DNA of 64,000 bases from Aphanomyces cochlioides (taxonomy: Eukaryota; Oomycota; Saprolegniomycetes; Saprolegniales; Verrucalvaceae): the NCBI GenBank assembly GCA_019828595.1, contig JAHQRK010000017.1, positions 434,001 through 498,000 on the forward strand, given 5' to 3'. A model generated the notes under the pieces. That model was not told the origin of the DNA. It searched no databases and saw nothing but the letters and a program-made list of their open reading frames with translations. Below, in pieces: positions 1 through 11,009 of this stretch. A program made the translations under genes and the position numbers. The stretch's first letter is position 1, and every line of letters starts with the position of its first letter.

Positions 1-3000
1 ATATTTGATAATACACGCAGGCTCGGACAATCGGCCAGATCTTCAGATAGCCACGGATGTAGTATCCATCGGACGGCTTGGGCGTCTCGTAGAACATTTC
101 CAGACACGTGGACGGAAAGGAACACTCGAGCAGTCGCTGGATCGCCTTGAAGAAATACCAAACAGATTGACCATATCCACAAGAGAACAGGAAATGCTCG
201 TACGTCTCATTGACACGACAGAAGACACACGTCGGCTTGGGGTCTTGGTACTGAAACAGATATTGCATGGCGTTGGCGCGGAGAAGGGTCTTGAAAAAGA
301 ACTCTCCATATCGAGGGAGAATGTGGTCGGGTTGGAGGAAGGCGGCAAGTTGGGTAAGGCGCTTGGGGTCTTCGTAAAAGTTGGATGGCAGGTTGAGATG
401 CTTGGTAGGAAGAATGGACGAGCTGGCAGCTGGAGAAGCTCTGATCTTAGCCGATTTCGAAGTCGCAAGCGCCAACAAGATCGGACTCGAGTCAGGGTGA
501 ATTATCCAGTGCCATTCCATCCATTCAGAGCTAGGCGTCGGCAAGTGGAACACGGGAGCATCCTCTTCAGAAACAATCTCAAACAATCGTGATAACTTGG
601 TCACCAAGATTGAGATCCATTGTTTCGTTGGAGGGACAAAATTGGCTTGGCGGCAGGCACGGTTGATTTTGTCGAACAAGATCGAAGCTGGCCAAACTCG
701 CTGACACGGAGTCAACAAATGCGACAACTTCGTGATGTGAAGCGAAGCCAATACATTGGCTTGGTCTTGCGTCGATGTAGAGCACTGATCGTATAGGTCT
801 TCGAGTCCAGGCAGATACGAGTTGTGCCAAAGGGGAACATCCAAAGATGAGATGTGATTTGGACAGCCGTACGGAGTCCAGCGGGATTCAAACCAGCTAC
901 TCAATAAGGCTTTCCACATTGGAGTGATATTGGGATTCTTGTACAGTTATCTGATGAATGCAGAAGAGCCATTTGCCAAGAGGAGATCTCGGGGGGAACC
1001 CCATGGATGAAAAGCCTTCTCGAGGAGAGTATAGCCCGGCGTAATCCAGGCGGACATGGCAGACTTGCGGGGTGGGGTGGTGATGGCTTGAATGCATCTG
1101 ATCATGACAGAGCGGTTGTGTTGTTGCCATAAAGCAAGTGCATGGTGCAGGCCTAAGCCACCGGACTTCTTCGGCATGAATATGATCTCCTTTTTGATCA
1201 AACGGAGGCCATGGACAGAGGAGGATGGGTTGATTTCTTCACCATGCATAAATTGAAGCATGGCCTTGTCGATCTTTTTGGCCAGGTCTTTGTCGGCAGG
1301 GACAAAAGCCAGTTGGTACCATAACACAGGCAGACATATGCTGTGCAGGATAGTGACTTTTCCGGCCATGGTTCGAGCCTTGTAGAGCCACAAAGACAAG
1401 CGAGCCACAAACTTCTCAAACACGTAATTGAAACGTGCCAATGGAGAAAGATTGGGCGCAACCAAGATACCAAGAGCCTTCACGGGACTGTCGGAAGTAA
1501 CTTGTAGTGAGGCAAGGTTCCCATTCAACTGGCTGTAGGTCAGAATTTGGGTCTTGTCTACGTTGAGTCGGAAACCAGACTTGTCGCAAAAGGTTTGAAC
1601 CAATGCAAGCTGCCGGTGGAGGCACGTCTCATTTGCCGCATAGAGTTGCGAGTCGTCGGCAAAGTAACTCCCAGTGTGGTAGCGATCCCCACACTTGATG
1701 CCATAGTTGGAGTGTTGCCGTAGGAGTTGGCACATCGGTTCCAAAGCGATCACAAACAGAAGTGGCGACAGTGGATCACCTTGCAACACACCGCGTGAGA
1801 TGTGAACTGGCTTGGACAAGAAGCCGTTCACCAAGATGCGAGACTTGCGGCCCGAGTACAGTACGCGAACCATGTCAACAAAGGTTTCGGGAAAGCCATA
1901 GTGACGGAGGACGCGGAGCAAGTACGCGTGGTCCACGCGATCAAAAGCTTTCTCAAAGTCAAGCAGTGCCACCATCGAGGACGGACTGTGTAGTTTGATG
2001 TGGTGCAGCATGTCATCCAGTCGTGCAATATTGGTTTGGATATTGCTTCGACGGATAAAGCCTTGCTGGTCCGGGTGGATGATGTGTCGAATGTGGCGCT
2101 GAAGTCGATAAGCCAGAATACTCGTCAGGATTTTCACATCCGTGTTGAGTAGGCTAATGGGCCGATAGTTCTTGGCCTGTGACTTGGGGCCTTTCTTGTG
2201 CAGCAACACCAGCGTACTGACAAGTTGCATGGGAGTCAAGCGAGGGTGAGAATGGAGCTGGTGTGTGAATAGCAGCTCCAATACCAACGACCACTTGTGA
2301 GGTGCAAGTTTGAGGACTTCGAATGGCAGAGCGTTGGGACCTGGCGCTGAGTTCGAACTGCTGTGTCGAATAGCATGATAGAACTCGTTGGCGCGCAAGG
2401 GAGCCGACAGCTCTTTCTGGGCTTGCTCTGGCAGTTGCTTGTGTCGAGTCAATGGGGTCAGAAATGACGACACTTCGTCTCCAGATCGCTGCACGTCGGG
2501 AGCTGCAAACAAGTCCTTGTAGTAGTCGACCAGGACGTCAGACATGCCTTGTTGATTGGAGACAACATTTCCATTGACATCCACCAACTCTTTGAAGACT
2601 GTCTTCTTCAAGGGGGTAGGGACAGGGGACATGAAGTGGAACTTGGACGAGCGCTCTGCTTTGTACAAGTGAAGTTGGAACGCCTGGTCTTGACGAAACT
2701 GCTTGTCTCGATCTTGCAGCTCGTGAATTTGCTTTTGAAGGTCTCGCACTCGATCCACCAGCACTGAATCTTGACGCATGTTGGGGACTTGCAAAAGCGA
2801 AGCGATCTCGACAGCTAACTTCTTCAACGGCAGACGTTGTTTCTCCAATCGTTGAGAATGGAATTCTTTGAGTTGGGAGCGGATATCATTGACCAGCATG
2901 TCGTAGGCCTTGGAGATATTGTGGAATGTTGGAGACTTGTCCAAAAATCGATCCAGACATCCATGAACAATCTCGGCCGCTCGTGGTAGACGAAGTAGCC

Positions 3001-3835
3001 AAGTTGGAGCTTTCCATGATCCAGAGCCATGGCGCAATGTTTGACGCTTTGTGATGATACGACAAGCCACGTGGTCAGCCTGTGGAACGTGTGGCATGTG
3101 CGTCGCCTTCCAATGACGAAGACCCGCCAAGGTGGACGAACAAAATATGTAGTCGAGTCGGTTGGTGAGTGTGGGACTTGTGAAGGTTCTTGCCACGGGG
3201 TTTTGACGGCGAAACAGATCCACCAGAGACAAACTGTGCATCCATTGTTCCAGTTGAAGGGTGCCGGCCATGGTGGAGGTACTGGGTCTCAACGAATCCA
3301 AATCTTTGTTGAGAGTGCAGTTGAAATCTCCTCCAACAATGTGGAGCGCATGTGGAGGAAAGTCGCGTGGCAATTCTTCGAAGTAACTTGCTCGTTCTTG
3401 GAAGGCTGCCGGCGCATAGATATTGTGGAGAACGACTGTCAGTGGACCCAGAGTACATCGCACTTGTAGATAACGACCACGAAGCACTGGGTTGTCATGA
3501 GGGACTTGAGTGGCGTTCTTCAAAGGAGAGTGAGGATGTATCAACGTAGCCAGACCTCCAGTGGCTGGCGACGTGGATACTTCAGGGTAAATAGGCTCTT
3601 CAAAGAACAAAGAGCCTTCGTGGTTTGTGATGCGTTGCCAATGGAACGCAACACGGTCGTGGAGACTTGGCGTGCGGAAACGGGTTTCTTGGATAAAGGA
3701 AACGTCGTGAACACTTGATAGTTTGTCGAGGATGTACCGATGACTGTTGGAGAAGCCATTGGTGTTGAGGGAGATGATTTGTGGGTCCCAGTCCACGAGT
3801 TCAGTTGGGACATCGGAGAAGTTGTTGTCAATCAT
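1..3835 (-). pseudogene. E1 ORF2 (endonuclease-reverse transcriptase), nonsense mutation, 3' end outside window
   Basis: ORF2 of E1, read from ATG at 3835 toward the window start. It has the endonuclease residues, the reverse transcriptase and FADD as in the intact copies. A single change of CAA to TAA at 947-949 stops the frame at codon 963, in the sequence that elsewhere reads RQLYKN. The rest stays in frame to base 1, so the stop is the only visible lesion. The predicted product would keep endonuclease and RT but lose the last ~390 residues with the CCHC zinc finger. The copy starts M-I-D-N-N rather than M-S-D-N-N, a variant shared with E6 and E8. A GTG codon directly precedes the ATG. I chose the ATG. 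Confidence 0.9.
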
Positions 3836-3913
3836 CACGAGTACAGATGAAAATGAGTAGAATGGAGGGGTGAGAGGGGAGGTTGAAATGGATTGAAGCA
3901 GGGGATAGAAGCC

Positions 3914-5033
3914 TTAGAGTTGATCGTCCTCCAAATCGAGGGGATCAATTTCGTCGGCGTTCATGGAGTGGTGAGCTTTGCTGCAGAGCTCGTCGATGTG
4001 GTAATTGTTGGTGATGCTTTTGAGCATCGAGATGGCCGACAAGACGGGAGCCGGCAAAGTGAACTTCTCGAGATTGTCGCTGAAGTTTTCGATCAAAGCA
4101 AACAGCGACCAGTCCGTCAAGCAGTTGGTGTCAGGCAATCTTGTTGCTTCTTGGTTCAATAGAACAGTCAGTGCCTCCGAGTTTGTGTAGAGGTCTGGGG
4201 CCCGATTTGAGAGGAATAAGTCAATCGTAGCAAGTGCAAAGAGGATGCGCTTGATCTCTGGTATGTCCGTGGTCAATTCTTCCAAGATTTCTGACGGGTG
4301 AATCTTGTATTGAGCCATGAAGTTGACGTGATGCTTGTAGTTGTGAGGCTTGCCTTGAGCTTTTAACAAAGCCATCTTGCGCTCAATAGTCTTGGTTGCA
4401 ACAAGTGACTGAAACAAACTGAGGTCTTCATCTTGTGCGTAGATAGCATGTGAAACGAGCTGAGGATCATCTCGCAAAATGCGTTGACATTCGGTGATAC
4501 TGCCTTCGACTTTCTTGTCTCGAATGATCTTCTTCGCCAATTCGAGGTGGGCTGCAGCAGACTTGTTAAGTCGTTGTTTCTTCGCTTTGCCTTTGGTCTT
4601 TTTCGGGCGTGGCGCACTTGAATCTTCCAATACAATTCGAGGCACTGCAAAGTCTTCAAACGAGAGTTCCACGTCGTCTTCTTCGAGGATATGAAAACGG
4701 TTGGATGTCGGCAGGGGATCCAAACGTGGGGACGAAGGCAAAGTACGTTTTGGAGCTGGTCCAGACCGGTAGCCCGTTACCAATTGAAGGTCCAGCGAGT
4801 TCTTGGGCTGCTCACTTGGTGGAGCAAGAGCGGGCGATTCGTTGGTAGACATTTCCACATCTTCTTGTTGTTTGTCTTGTCCATTGTTGTTAGGGGGATC
4901 GCTGTCACCAGACATATCGACATCAGAGCCATGAGAAGGAGCTGTTGGCTGTGGTTGTTCATCTTGACCATCTTCAGATGCCTCAGTTGAGTCGGCCTTG
5001 CCTTCCGCATTTGTTCCAGGGTCTTGATCATGA
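3914..5033 (-). pseudogene. E1 ORF1, 3' part only
   Basis: C-terminal ~373 codons of ORF1, ending in LDLEDDQL and TAA at 3914-3916. It holds the acidic segment, the basic cluster RPKKTKGKAKKQR (a possible nuclear localisation or RNA-binding patch) and the helical C-terminal region. The reading frame is open up to the junction with E2 at 5033/5034, and the start and N-terminal two thirds are absent. It carries the AIYAQ variant also seen in E3 and E4, where other copies have AMYAQ. No function can be expected from this fragment alone. Confidence 0.88.
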
Positions 5034-5179
5034 TTAAATGAGTTGTATTAACCTTATTTTTGAGCAAAGGCCCTAATGACTTACTAATTTGCCTCGTACT
5101 GTATAAATAGAACTTGGAAAACAGAATATGGCAAAGTGGTCATTGAACAGGAGATGAAGTGAGTGAGCCGTCAGCTCAC
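5034..5179 (-). other. 3' UTR of E2
   Basis: A 146-nt untranslated tail between the ORF2 stop and the element end. In element sense it ends in ACAACTCATTTAA with no poly(A) and no microsatellite tail. It contains the first bases after the stop-codon hairpin, the 14-nt sequence complementary to the 5' leader, and a conserved A-rich stretch (CAAAAATAAGG). The tail is nearly invariant in all complete 3' ends in the window. Confidence 0.85.
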
Positions 5180-5182
5180 TCA
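5160..5182 (-). other. Stop-codon hairpin in 3' UTR
   Basis: In element sense TGAGTGAGC, loop TGACG, GCTCACTCA: a perfect 9-bp stem with a 5-nt loop. The first three bases are the ORF2 stop codon TGA (5180-5182 on this strand). The same hairpin is at 10990-11012, 16819-16841, 22218-22240, 30787-30809, 46496-46518 and 52091-52113. E9 and E8 share one stem mismatch and E6 has a 1-base deletion. Structure is predicted by eye. A role in RT recognition or readthrough is inference. Confidence 0.7.
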
Positions 5183-8100
5183 TGAAACGACACTGTCAGG
5201 AATGGCGTGTTGACGTAACCAGGGGTCCGAAGATAGATGCTTGAGCACATTGAATACCTTGGTGTATCCCTTCTTGAGAGGGAGATCAACCAGGAGCTGT
5301 TGTAGATGTAGCTTGATCAAAGAGGCAGCATGAATGGCAACTTCCATCGGACTCTTCGCTGTGAGGTCGGGTCGAAAGGTGCGATCGGCACGTTGGAGCC
5401 ATATTTGATAATACACGCAGGCTCGGACAATCGGCCAGATCTTCAGATAGCCACGGATGTAGTATCCATCGGACGGTTTGGGCGTCTCGTAGAACATTTC
5501 CAGACACGTGGACGGAAAGGAACACTCGAGCAGTCGCTGGATCGCCTTGAAGAAATACCAAACAGATTGACCATATCCACAAGAGAACAGGAAATGCTCG
5601 TACGTCTCATTGACACGACAGAAGACACACGTCGGCTTGGGGTCTTGGTACTGAAACAGATATTGCATGGCGTTGGCGCGGAGAAGGGTCTTGAAAATGA
5701 ACTCTCCATATCGAGGGAGAATGTGGTCGGGTTGGAGGAAGGCGGCAAGTTGGGTAAGGCGCTTGGGGTCTTCGTAAAAGTTGGATGGCAGGTTGAGATG
5801 CTTGGTAGGAAGAATGGACGAGCTGACAGCTGGAGAAGCTCTGATCTTAGCCGATTTCGAAGTCGCAAACGCCAACAAGATCGGACTCGAGTCAGGGTGA
5901 ATCATCCAGTGCCATTCCATCCATTCAGAGCTTGGCGTCGGCAAGTGGAACACGGGAGCATCCTCTTCAGAAACAATCTCAAACAATCGTGATAACTTGG
6001 TCACCAAGATTGAGATCCATTGTTTCGTTGGAGGGACAAAATTGGCTTGGCGGCAGGCACGGTTGATTTTGTCGAACAAGATCGAAGCTGGCCAAACTCG
6101 CTGACACGGAGTCAACAAATGCGACAACTTCGTGATGTGAAGCGAAGCCAATACATTGGCTTGGTCTTGCGTCGATGTAGAGCACTGATCGTATAGGTCT
6201 TCGAGTCCAGGCAGATACGAGTTGTGCCAAAGGGGAATATCCAAAGATGAGATGTGATTTGGACAGCCGTACGGAGTCCAGCGGGATTCAAACCAGCTAC
6301 TCAATAAGGCTTTCCACATTGGAGTGATATTGGGATTCTTGTACAGTTGTCTGATGAATGCAGAAGAGCCATTTGCCAAGAGGAGATCTCGGGGGGAACC
6401 CCATGGATGAAAAGCCTTCTCGAGGAGAGTATAGCCCGGCGTAATCCAGGCGGACATGGCAGACTTGCGGGGTGGGGTGGTGATGGCTTGAATGCATCTG
6501 ATCATGACAGAGCGGTTGTGTTGTTGCCATAAAGCAAGTGCATGGTGCAGGCCTAAGCCACCGGACTTCTTCGGCATGAATAGGATCTCCTTTTTGATCA
6601 AACGGAGGCCATGGACAGAGGAGGATGGGTTGATTTCTTCACCATGCATAAATTGAAGCATGGCCTTGTCGATCTTTTTGGCCAGGTCTTTGTCGGCAGG
6701 GACAAAAGCCAGTTGGTACCATAACACAGGCAGACATATGCTGTGCAGGATAGTGACTTTTCCGGCCATGGTTCGAGCCTTGTAGAGCCACAAAGACAAG
6801 CGAGCCACAAACTTCTCAAACACGTAATTGAAACGTGCCAATGGAGAAAGATTGGGCGCAACCAAGATACCAAGAGCCTTCACGGGACTGTCGGAAGTAA
6901 CTTGTAGTGAGGCAAGGTTCCCATTCAACTGGCTGTAGGTCAGAATTTGGGTCTTGTCTACGTTGAGTCGGAAACCAGACTTGTCGCAAAAGGTTTGAAC
7001 CAATGCAAGCTGCCGGTGGAGGCACGTCTCATTTGCCGCATAGAGTTGCGAGTCGTCGGCAAAGTAACTCCCAGTGTGGTAGCGATCCCCACACTTGATG
7101 CCATAGTTGGAGTGTTGCCGTAGGAGTTGGCACATCGGTTCCAAAGCGATCACAAACAGAAGTGGCGACAGTGGATCACCTTGCAACACACCGCGTGAGA
7201 TGTGAACTGGCTTGGACAAGAAGCCGTTCACCAAGATGCGAGACTTGCGGCCCGAGTACAGTACGCGAACCATGTCAACAAAGGTTTCGGGAAAGCCATA
7301 GTGACGGAGGACGCGGAGCAAGTACGCGTGGTCCACGCGATCAAAAGCTTTCTCAAAGTCAAGCAGTGCCACCATCGAGGACGGACTGTGTAGTTTGATG
7401 TGGTGCAGCATGTCATCCAGTCGTGCAATATTGGTTTGGATATTGCTTCGACGGATAAAGCCTTGCTGGTCCGGGTGGATGATGTGTCGAATGTGGCGCT
7501 GGAGTCGATAAGCCAGAATACTCGTCAGGATTTTCACATCCGTGTTGAGTAGGCTAATGGGCCGATAGTTCTTGGCCTGTGACTTGGGGCCTTTCTTGTG
7601 CAGCAACACCAGCGTACTGACAAGTTGCATGGGAGTCAAGCGAGGGTGAGAATGGAGCTGGTGTGTGAATAGCAGCTCCAATACCAACGACCACTTGTGA
7701 GGTGCAAGTTTGAGGACTTCGAATGGCAGAGCGTTGGGACCTGGCGCTGAGTTCGAACTGCTGTGTCGAATAGCATGATAGAACTCGTTGGCGCGCAAGG
7801 GAGCCGACAGCTCTTTCTGGGCTTGCTCTGGCAGTTGCTTGTGTCGAGTCAATGGGGTCAGAAATGACGACACTTCGTCTCCAGATCGCTGCACGTCGGG
7901 AGCTGCAAACAAGTCCTTGTAGTAGTCGACCAGGACGTCAGACATGCCTTGTTGATTGGAGACAACATTTCCATTCACATCCACCAACTCTTTGAAGACT
8001 GTCTTCTTCAAGGGGGTAGGGACAGGGGACATGAAGTGGAACTTGGACGAGCGCTCTGCTTTATACAAGTGAAGTTGGAACGCCTGGTCTTGACGAAACT

Positions 8101-9235
8101 GCTTGTCTCGATCTTGCAGCTCGTGAATTTGCTTTTGAAGGTCTCGCACTCGATCCACCAGCACTGAATCTTGACGCATGTTGGGGACTTGCAAAAGCGA
8201 AGCGATCTCGACAGCTAACTTCTTCAACGGCAGACGTTGTTTCTCCAATCGTTGAGAATGGAATTCTTTGAGTTGGGAGCGGATATCATTGACCAGCATG
8301 TCGTAGGCCTTGGAGATATTGTGGAATGTTGGAGACTTGTCCAAAAATCGATCCAGACATCCATGAACAATCTCGGCCGCTCGTGGTAGACGAAGTAGCC
8401 AAGTTGGAGCTTTCCATGATCCAGAGCCATGGCGCAATGTTTGACGCTTTGTGATGATACGACAAGCCACGTGGTCAGCCTGTGGAACGTGTGGCATGTG
8501 CGTCGCCTTCCAATGACGAAGACCCGCCAAGGTGGACGAACAAAATATGTAGTCGAGTCGGTTGGTGAGTGTGGGACTTGTGAAGGTTCTTGCCACGGGG
8601 TTTTGACGGCGAAACAGATCCACCAGAGACAAACTGTGCATCCATTGTTCCAGTTGAAGGGTGCCGGCCATGGTGGAGGTACTGGGTCTCAACGAATCCA
8701 AATCTTTGTTGAGAGTGCAGTTGAAATCTCCTCCAACAATGTGGAGCGCATGTGGAGGAAAGTCGCGTGGCAATTCTTCGAAGTAACTTGCTCGTTCTTG
8801 GAAGGCTGCCGGCGCATAGATATTGTGGAGAACGACTGTCAGTGGACCCAGAGTACATCGCACTTGTAGATAACGACCACGAAGCACTGGGTTGTCATGA
8901 GGGACTTGAGTGGCGTTCTTCAAAGGAGAGTGAGGATGTATCAACGTAGCCAGACCTCCAGTGGCTGGCGACGTGAATACTTCAGGGTAAATAGGCTCTT
9001 CAAAGAACAAAGAGCCTTCGTGGTTTGTGATGCGTTGCCAATGGAACGCAACACGGTCGTGGAGACTTGGCGTGCGGAAACGGGTTTCTTGGATAAAGGA
9101 AACGTCGTGAACACTTGATAGTTTGTCGAGGATGTACCGATGACTGTTGGAGAAGCCATTGGTGTTGAGGGAGATGATTTGTGGGTCCCAGTCCACGAGT
9201 TCAGTTGGGACATCGGAGAAGTTGTTGTCACTCAT
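5180..9235 (-). CDS. E2 ORF2: APE-type endonuclease / reverse transcriptase, intact
   Basis: Open frame of 1351 aa from ATG at 9235 (a GTG just upstream is ignored). Residues 1-260 form an exonuclease-endonuclease-phosphatase domain: LNTNG 23-27, QE 49-50, NIYAP 138-142, GGDFN 168-172, RLDYIF 226-231, ADH 253-255. In this family these residues bind metal and cut target DNA. The reverse transcriptase spans about 540-810: YRPISLLN near 557-563, motif A LDFEKAFD with D626, motif B GVLQGDP 682-688, and FADD 725-728. A C-terminal CCHC finger (C1203, C1206, H1214, C1219) followed by a VW resembles the zf-RVT domain of plant LINEs. No RNase H motif is evident. It should make cDNA by target-primed reverse transcription. 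It is intact although its ORF1 partner is truncated. Confidence 0.93.
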   Translation of the reverse strand: MSDNNFSDVPTELVDWDPQIISLNTNGFSNSHRYILDKLSSVHDVSFIQETRFRTPSLHDRVAFHWQRITNHEGSLFFEEPIYPEVFTSPATGGLATLIHPHSPLKNATQVPHDNPVLRGRYLQVRCTLGPLTVVLHNIYAPAAFQERASYFEELPRDFPPHALHIVGGDFNCTLNKDLDSLRPSTSTMAGTLQLEQWMHSLSLVDLFRRQNPVARTFTSPTLTNRLDYIFCSSTLAGLRHWKATHMPHVPQADHVACRIITKRQTLRHGSGSWKAPTWLLRLPRAAEIVHGCLDRFLDKSPTFHNISKAYDMLVNDIRSQLKEFHSQRLEKQRLPLKKLAVEIASLLQVPNMRQDSVLVDRVRDLQKQIHELQDRDKQFRQDQAFQLHLYKAERSSKFHFMSPVPTPLKKTVFKELVDVNGNVVSNQQGMSDVLVDYYKDLFAAPDVQRSGDEVSSFLTPLTRHKQLPEQAQKELSAPLRANEFYHAIRHSSSNSAPGPNALPFEVLKLAPHKWSLVLELLFTHQLHSHPRLTPMQLVSTLVLLHKKGPKSQAKNYRPISLLNTDVKILTSILAYRLQRHIRHIIHPDQQGFIRRSNIQTNIARLDDMLHHIKLHSPSSMVALLDFEKAFDRVDHAYLLRVLRHYGFPETFVDMVRVLYSGRKSRILVNGFLSKPVHISRGVLQGDPLSPLLFVIALEPMCQLLRQHSNYGIKCGDRYHTGSYFADDSQLYAANETCLHRQLALVQTFCDKSGFRLNVDKTQILTYSQLNGNLASLQVTSDSPVKALGILVAPNLSPLARFNYVFEKFVARLSLWLYKARTMAGKVTILHSICLPVLWYQLAFVPADKDLAKKIDKAMLQFMHGEEINPSSSVHGLRLIKKEILFMPKKSGGLGLHHALALWQQHNRSVMIRCIQAITTPPRKSAMSAWITPGYTLLEKAFHPWGSPRDLLLANGSSAFIRQLYKNPNITPMWKALLSSWFESRWTPYGCPNHISSLDIPLWHNSYLPGLEDLYDQCSTSTQDQANVLASLHITKLSHLLTPCQRVWPASILFDKINRACRQANFVPPTKQWISILVTKLSRLFEIVSEEDAPVFHLPTPSSEWMEWHWMIHPDSSPILLAFATSKSAKIRASPAVSSSILPTKHLNLPSNFYEDPKRLTQLAAFLQPDHILPRYGEFIFKTLLRANAMQYLFQYQDPKPTCVFCRVNETYEHFLFSCGYGQSVWYFFKAIQRLLECSFPSTCLEMFYETPKPSDGYYIRGYLKIWPIVRACVYYQIWLQRADRTFRPDLTAKSPMEVAIHAASLIKLHLQQLLVDLPLKKGYTKVFNVLKHLSSDPWLRQHAIPDSVVS

Positions 9236-9313
9236 CACGAGTACAGATGAAAATGAGTAGAATGGAGGGGTCAGAGGGGAGGTTGAAATGGATTGAAGCA
9301 GGGGATAGAAGCC
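9236..9313 (-). other. ORF1-ORF2 spacer, pyrimidine-rich
   Basis: The ~75 nt between the ORF1 stop and the ORF2 ATG are dominated by C and T on the coding strand, including CAACCTCCCCTCTGACCCC. The same spacer is kept in every copy that spans it. ORF2 must be reached by reinitiation or internal entry, because the two frames do not overlap. No recognisable IRES is visible. Confidence 0.6.
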
Positions 9314-10863
9314 TTAGAGTTGATCGTCCTCCAAATCGAGGGGATCAATTTCGTCGGCGTTCATGGAGTGGTGAGCTTTGCTGCAGAGCTCGTCGATGTG
9401 GTAATTGTTGGTGATGCTTTTGAGCATCGAGATGGCCGACAAGACGGGAGCCGGCAAAGTGAACTTCTCGAGATTGTCGCTGAAGTTTTCGATCAAAGCA
9501 AACAGCGACCAGTCCGTCAAGCAGTTGGTGTCAGGCAATCTTGTTGCTTCTTGGTTCAATAGAACAGTCAGTGCCTCCGAGTTTGTGTAGAGGTCTGGGG
9601 CCCGATTTGAGAGGAATAAGTCAGTCGTAGCAAGTGCAAAGAGGATGCGCTTGATCTCTGGTATGTCCGTGGTCAATTCTTCCAAGATTTCTGACGGGTG
9701 AATCTTGTATTGAGCCATGAAGTTGACGTGATGTTTGTAGTTGTGAGGCTTGCCTTGAGCTTTTAACAAAGCCATCTTGCGCTCAATAGTCTTGGTTGCA
9801 ACAAGTGACTGAAACAAACTGAGGTCTTCATCTTGTGCGTACATAGCATGTGCAACGAGCTGAGGATCATCTCGCAAAATGCGTTGACATTCGGTGATAC
9901 TGCCTTCGACTTTCTTATCTCGAATGATCTTCTTCGCCAATTCGAGGTGGGCTGCAGCAGACTTGTTAAGTCGTTGTTTCTTCGCTTTGCCTTTGGTCTT
10001 TTTCGGGCGTGGCGCACTTGAATCTTCCAATACAATTCGAGGCACTGCAAAGTCTTCAAACGAGAGTTCCACGTCGTCTTCTTCGAGGATATGAAAACGG
10101 TTGGATGTCGGCAGGGGATCCAAACGTGGGGACGAAGGCAAAGTACGTTTTGGAGCTGGTCCAGACCGGTAGCCCGTTACCAATTGAAGGTCCAGCGAGT
10201 TCTTGGGCTGCTCACTTGGTGGAGCAAGAGCGGGCGATTCGTTGGTAGACATTTCCACATCTTCTTGTTGTTTGTCTTGTCCATTGTTGTTAGGGGGATC
10301 GCTGTCACCAGACATATCGACATCAGAGCCATGAGAAGGAGCTGTTGGCTGTGGTTGTTCATCTTGACCATCTTCAGATGCCTCAGTTGAGTCGGCCTTG
10401 CCTTCCGCATTTGTTCCAGGGTCTTGATCATGATCGTCTCCATCATGTTCAGGTTCTTTTTCTCCTGACGGAGGAGATTTTGCCGCTGCCTTGGCCGCTT
10501 TTGCCTTCGCTTTTTCAGCCTTGGCCTCTGCACGTCGTGAAACAATCGACGGAGGCAATGTCTTGTTCAGAGCAGCGATCTTGTGCTGAAACACGACGAC
10601 AAAAGGCTGACCCGACGGATCCGTAATGGTGATTTCGCGTAGTGCGTCGCCGGATTTTGGCACCAGCACTGCAGGAGGCGCAGACGACTTGAAAATGACT
10701 CTCAAATGCGGCGACTTGATGTTCTGACCAGCAGTAGGGTTGAATGCTGCTATCACTGACTTGGTCAATGCAGCCATTTTCTTGACAATCGCCTTGGCCA
10801 TCGAAGGGTGACTGACCTTGTTGAACGTAACGTAGTAGTTGTTGCCATAACGCGAGTATTTGG
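9314..10863 (-). pseudogene. E2 ORF1, 5'-truncated
   Basis: Last ~515 codons of ORF1, starting inside PKYSRYGNNYY and running to LEDDQL-TAA. The frame is open but the native start is missing. The open frame continues upstream into the 3' tail of E3 only by chance, and I do not treat that as coding. Within it are the end of the predicted globular region, an Ala/Lys-rich helix (RRAEAKAEKAKAKAAKAAAK), an acidic low-complexity linker and the basic RPKKTKGKAKKQR cluster. Confidence 0.88.
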
Positions 10864-11009
10864 TTAAATGAGTTGTATTAACCTTATTTTTGAGCAAAGG
10901 CCCTAATGACTTACTAATTTGCCTCGTACTGTATAAATAGAACTTGGAAAACAGAATATGGCAAAGTGGTCATTGAACAGGAGATGAAGTGAGTGAGCCG
11001 TCAGCTCAC

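Larger units (their letters stand above)
1..5033 (-). mobile_element. E1: LINE copy, cut by window start; ORF1 interrupted
   Basis: Minus-strand copy of the LINE family. Its 3' end lies left of the window and its ORF1 is cut at 5033, where the 3' end of E2 abuts. The cut falls in the ORF1 stretch encoding DHDQD, the same nucleotide at which E5 sits in E4. The missing 5' part of ORF1 is not next to the break, as expected if E2 and everything nested in it separates the two halves. Positions 1-946 align base for base with 5401-6346 of E2, without indels. Confidence 0.9.
5034..10863 (-). mobile_element. E2: 5.83-kb LINE copy lacking the 5' part of ORF1
   Basis: Minus-strand copy of 5,830 bp: 3' end at 5034 (TTTAA in element sense), 146-nt 3' UTR, complete ORF2, 75-nt spacer and the last ~515 codons of ORF1. 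The 5' break is at CCAAATACTCGCG, directly abutting the 3' end of E3. The same break recurs in E3, E6 and E7. It is either a truncated insertion or, more likely given the repeated junction, a copy split by E3. Confidence 0.92.

Noticed and set aside
5330..5992. Open frame of 220 codons opposite the ORF2 C-terminus, present in many copies
   Set aside because: It is a shadow of ORF2 on the other strand. It recurs only because the copies are near-identical, and it has no recognisable domain or start context.
8429..8869. 146-codon antisense frame over the endonuclease region, repeated in each copy
   Set aside because: It mirrors the codon pattern of the real ORF2 and is lost or shortened by neutral changes in some copies (for example E10).
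10864..10899. ORF1 frames that appear to start with a short LKNKVNTTHL peptide
   Set aside because: This peptide is read from the 3' tail of the neighbouring element starting at TTG. It is a junction artefact, not an ORF1 start.
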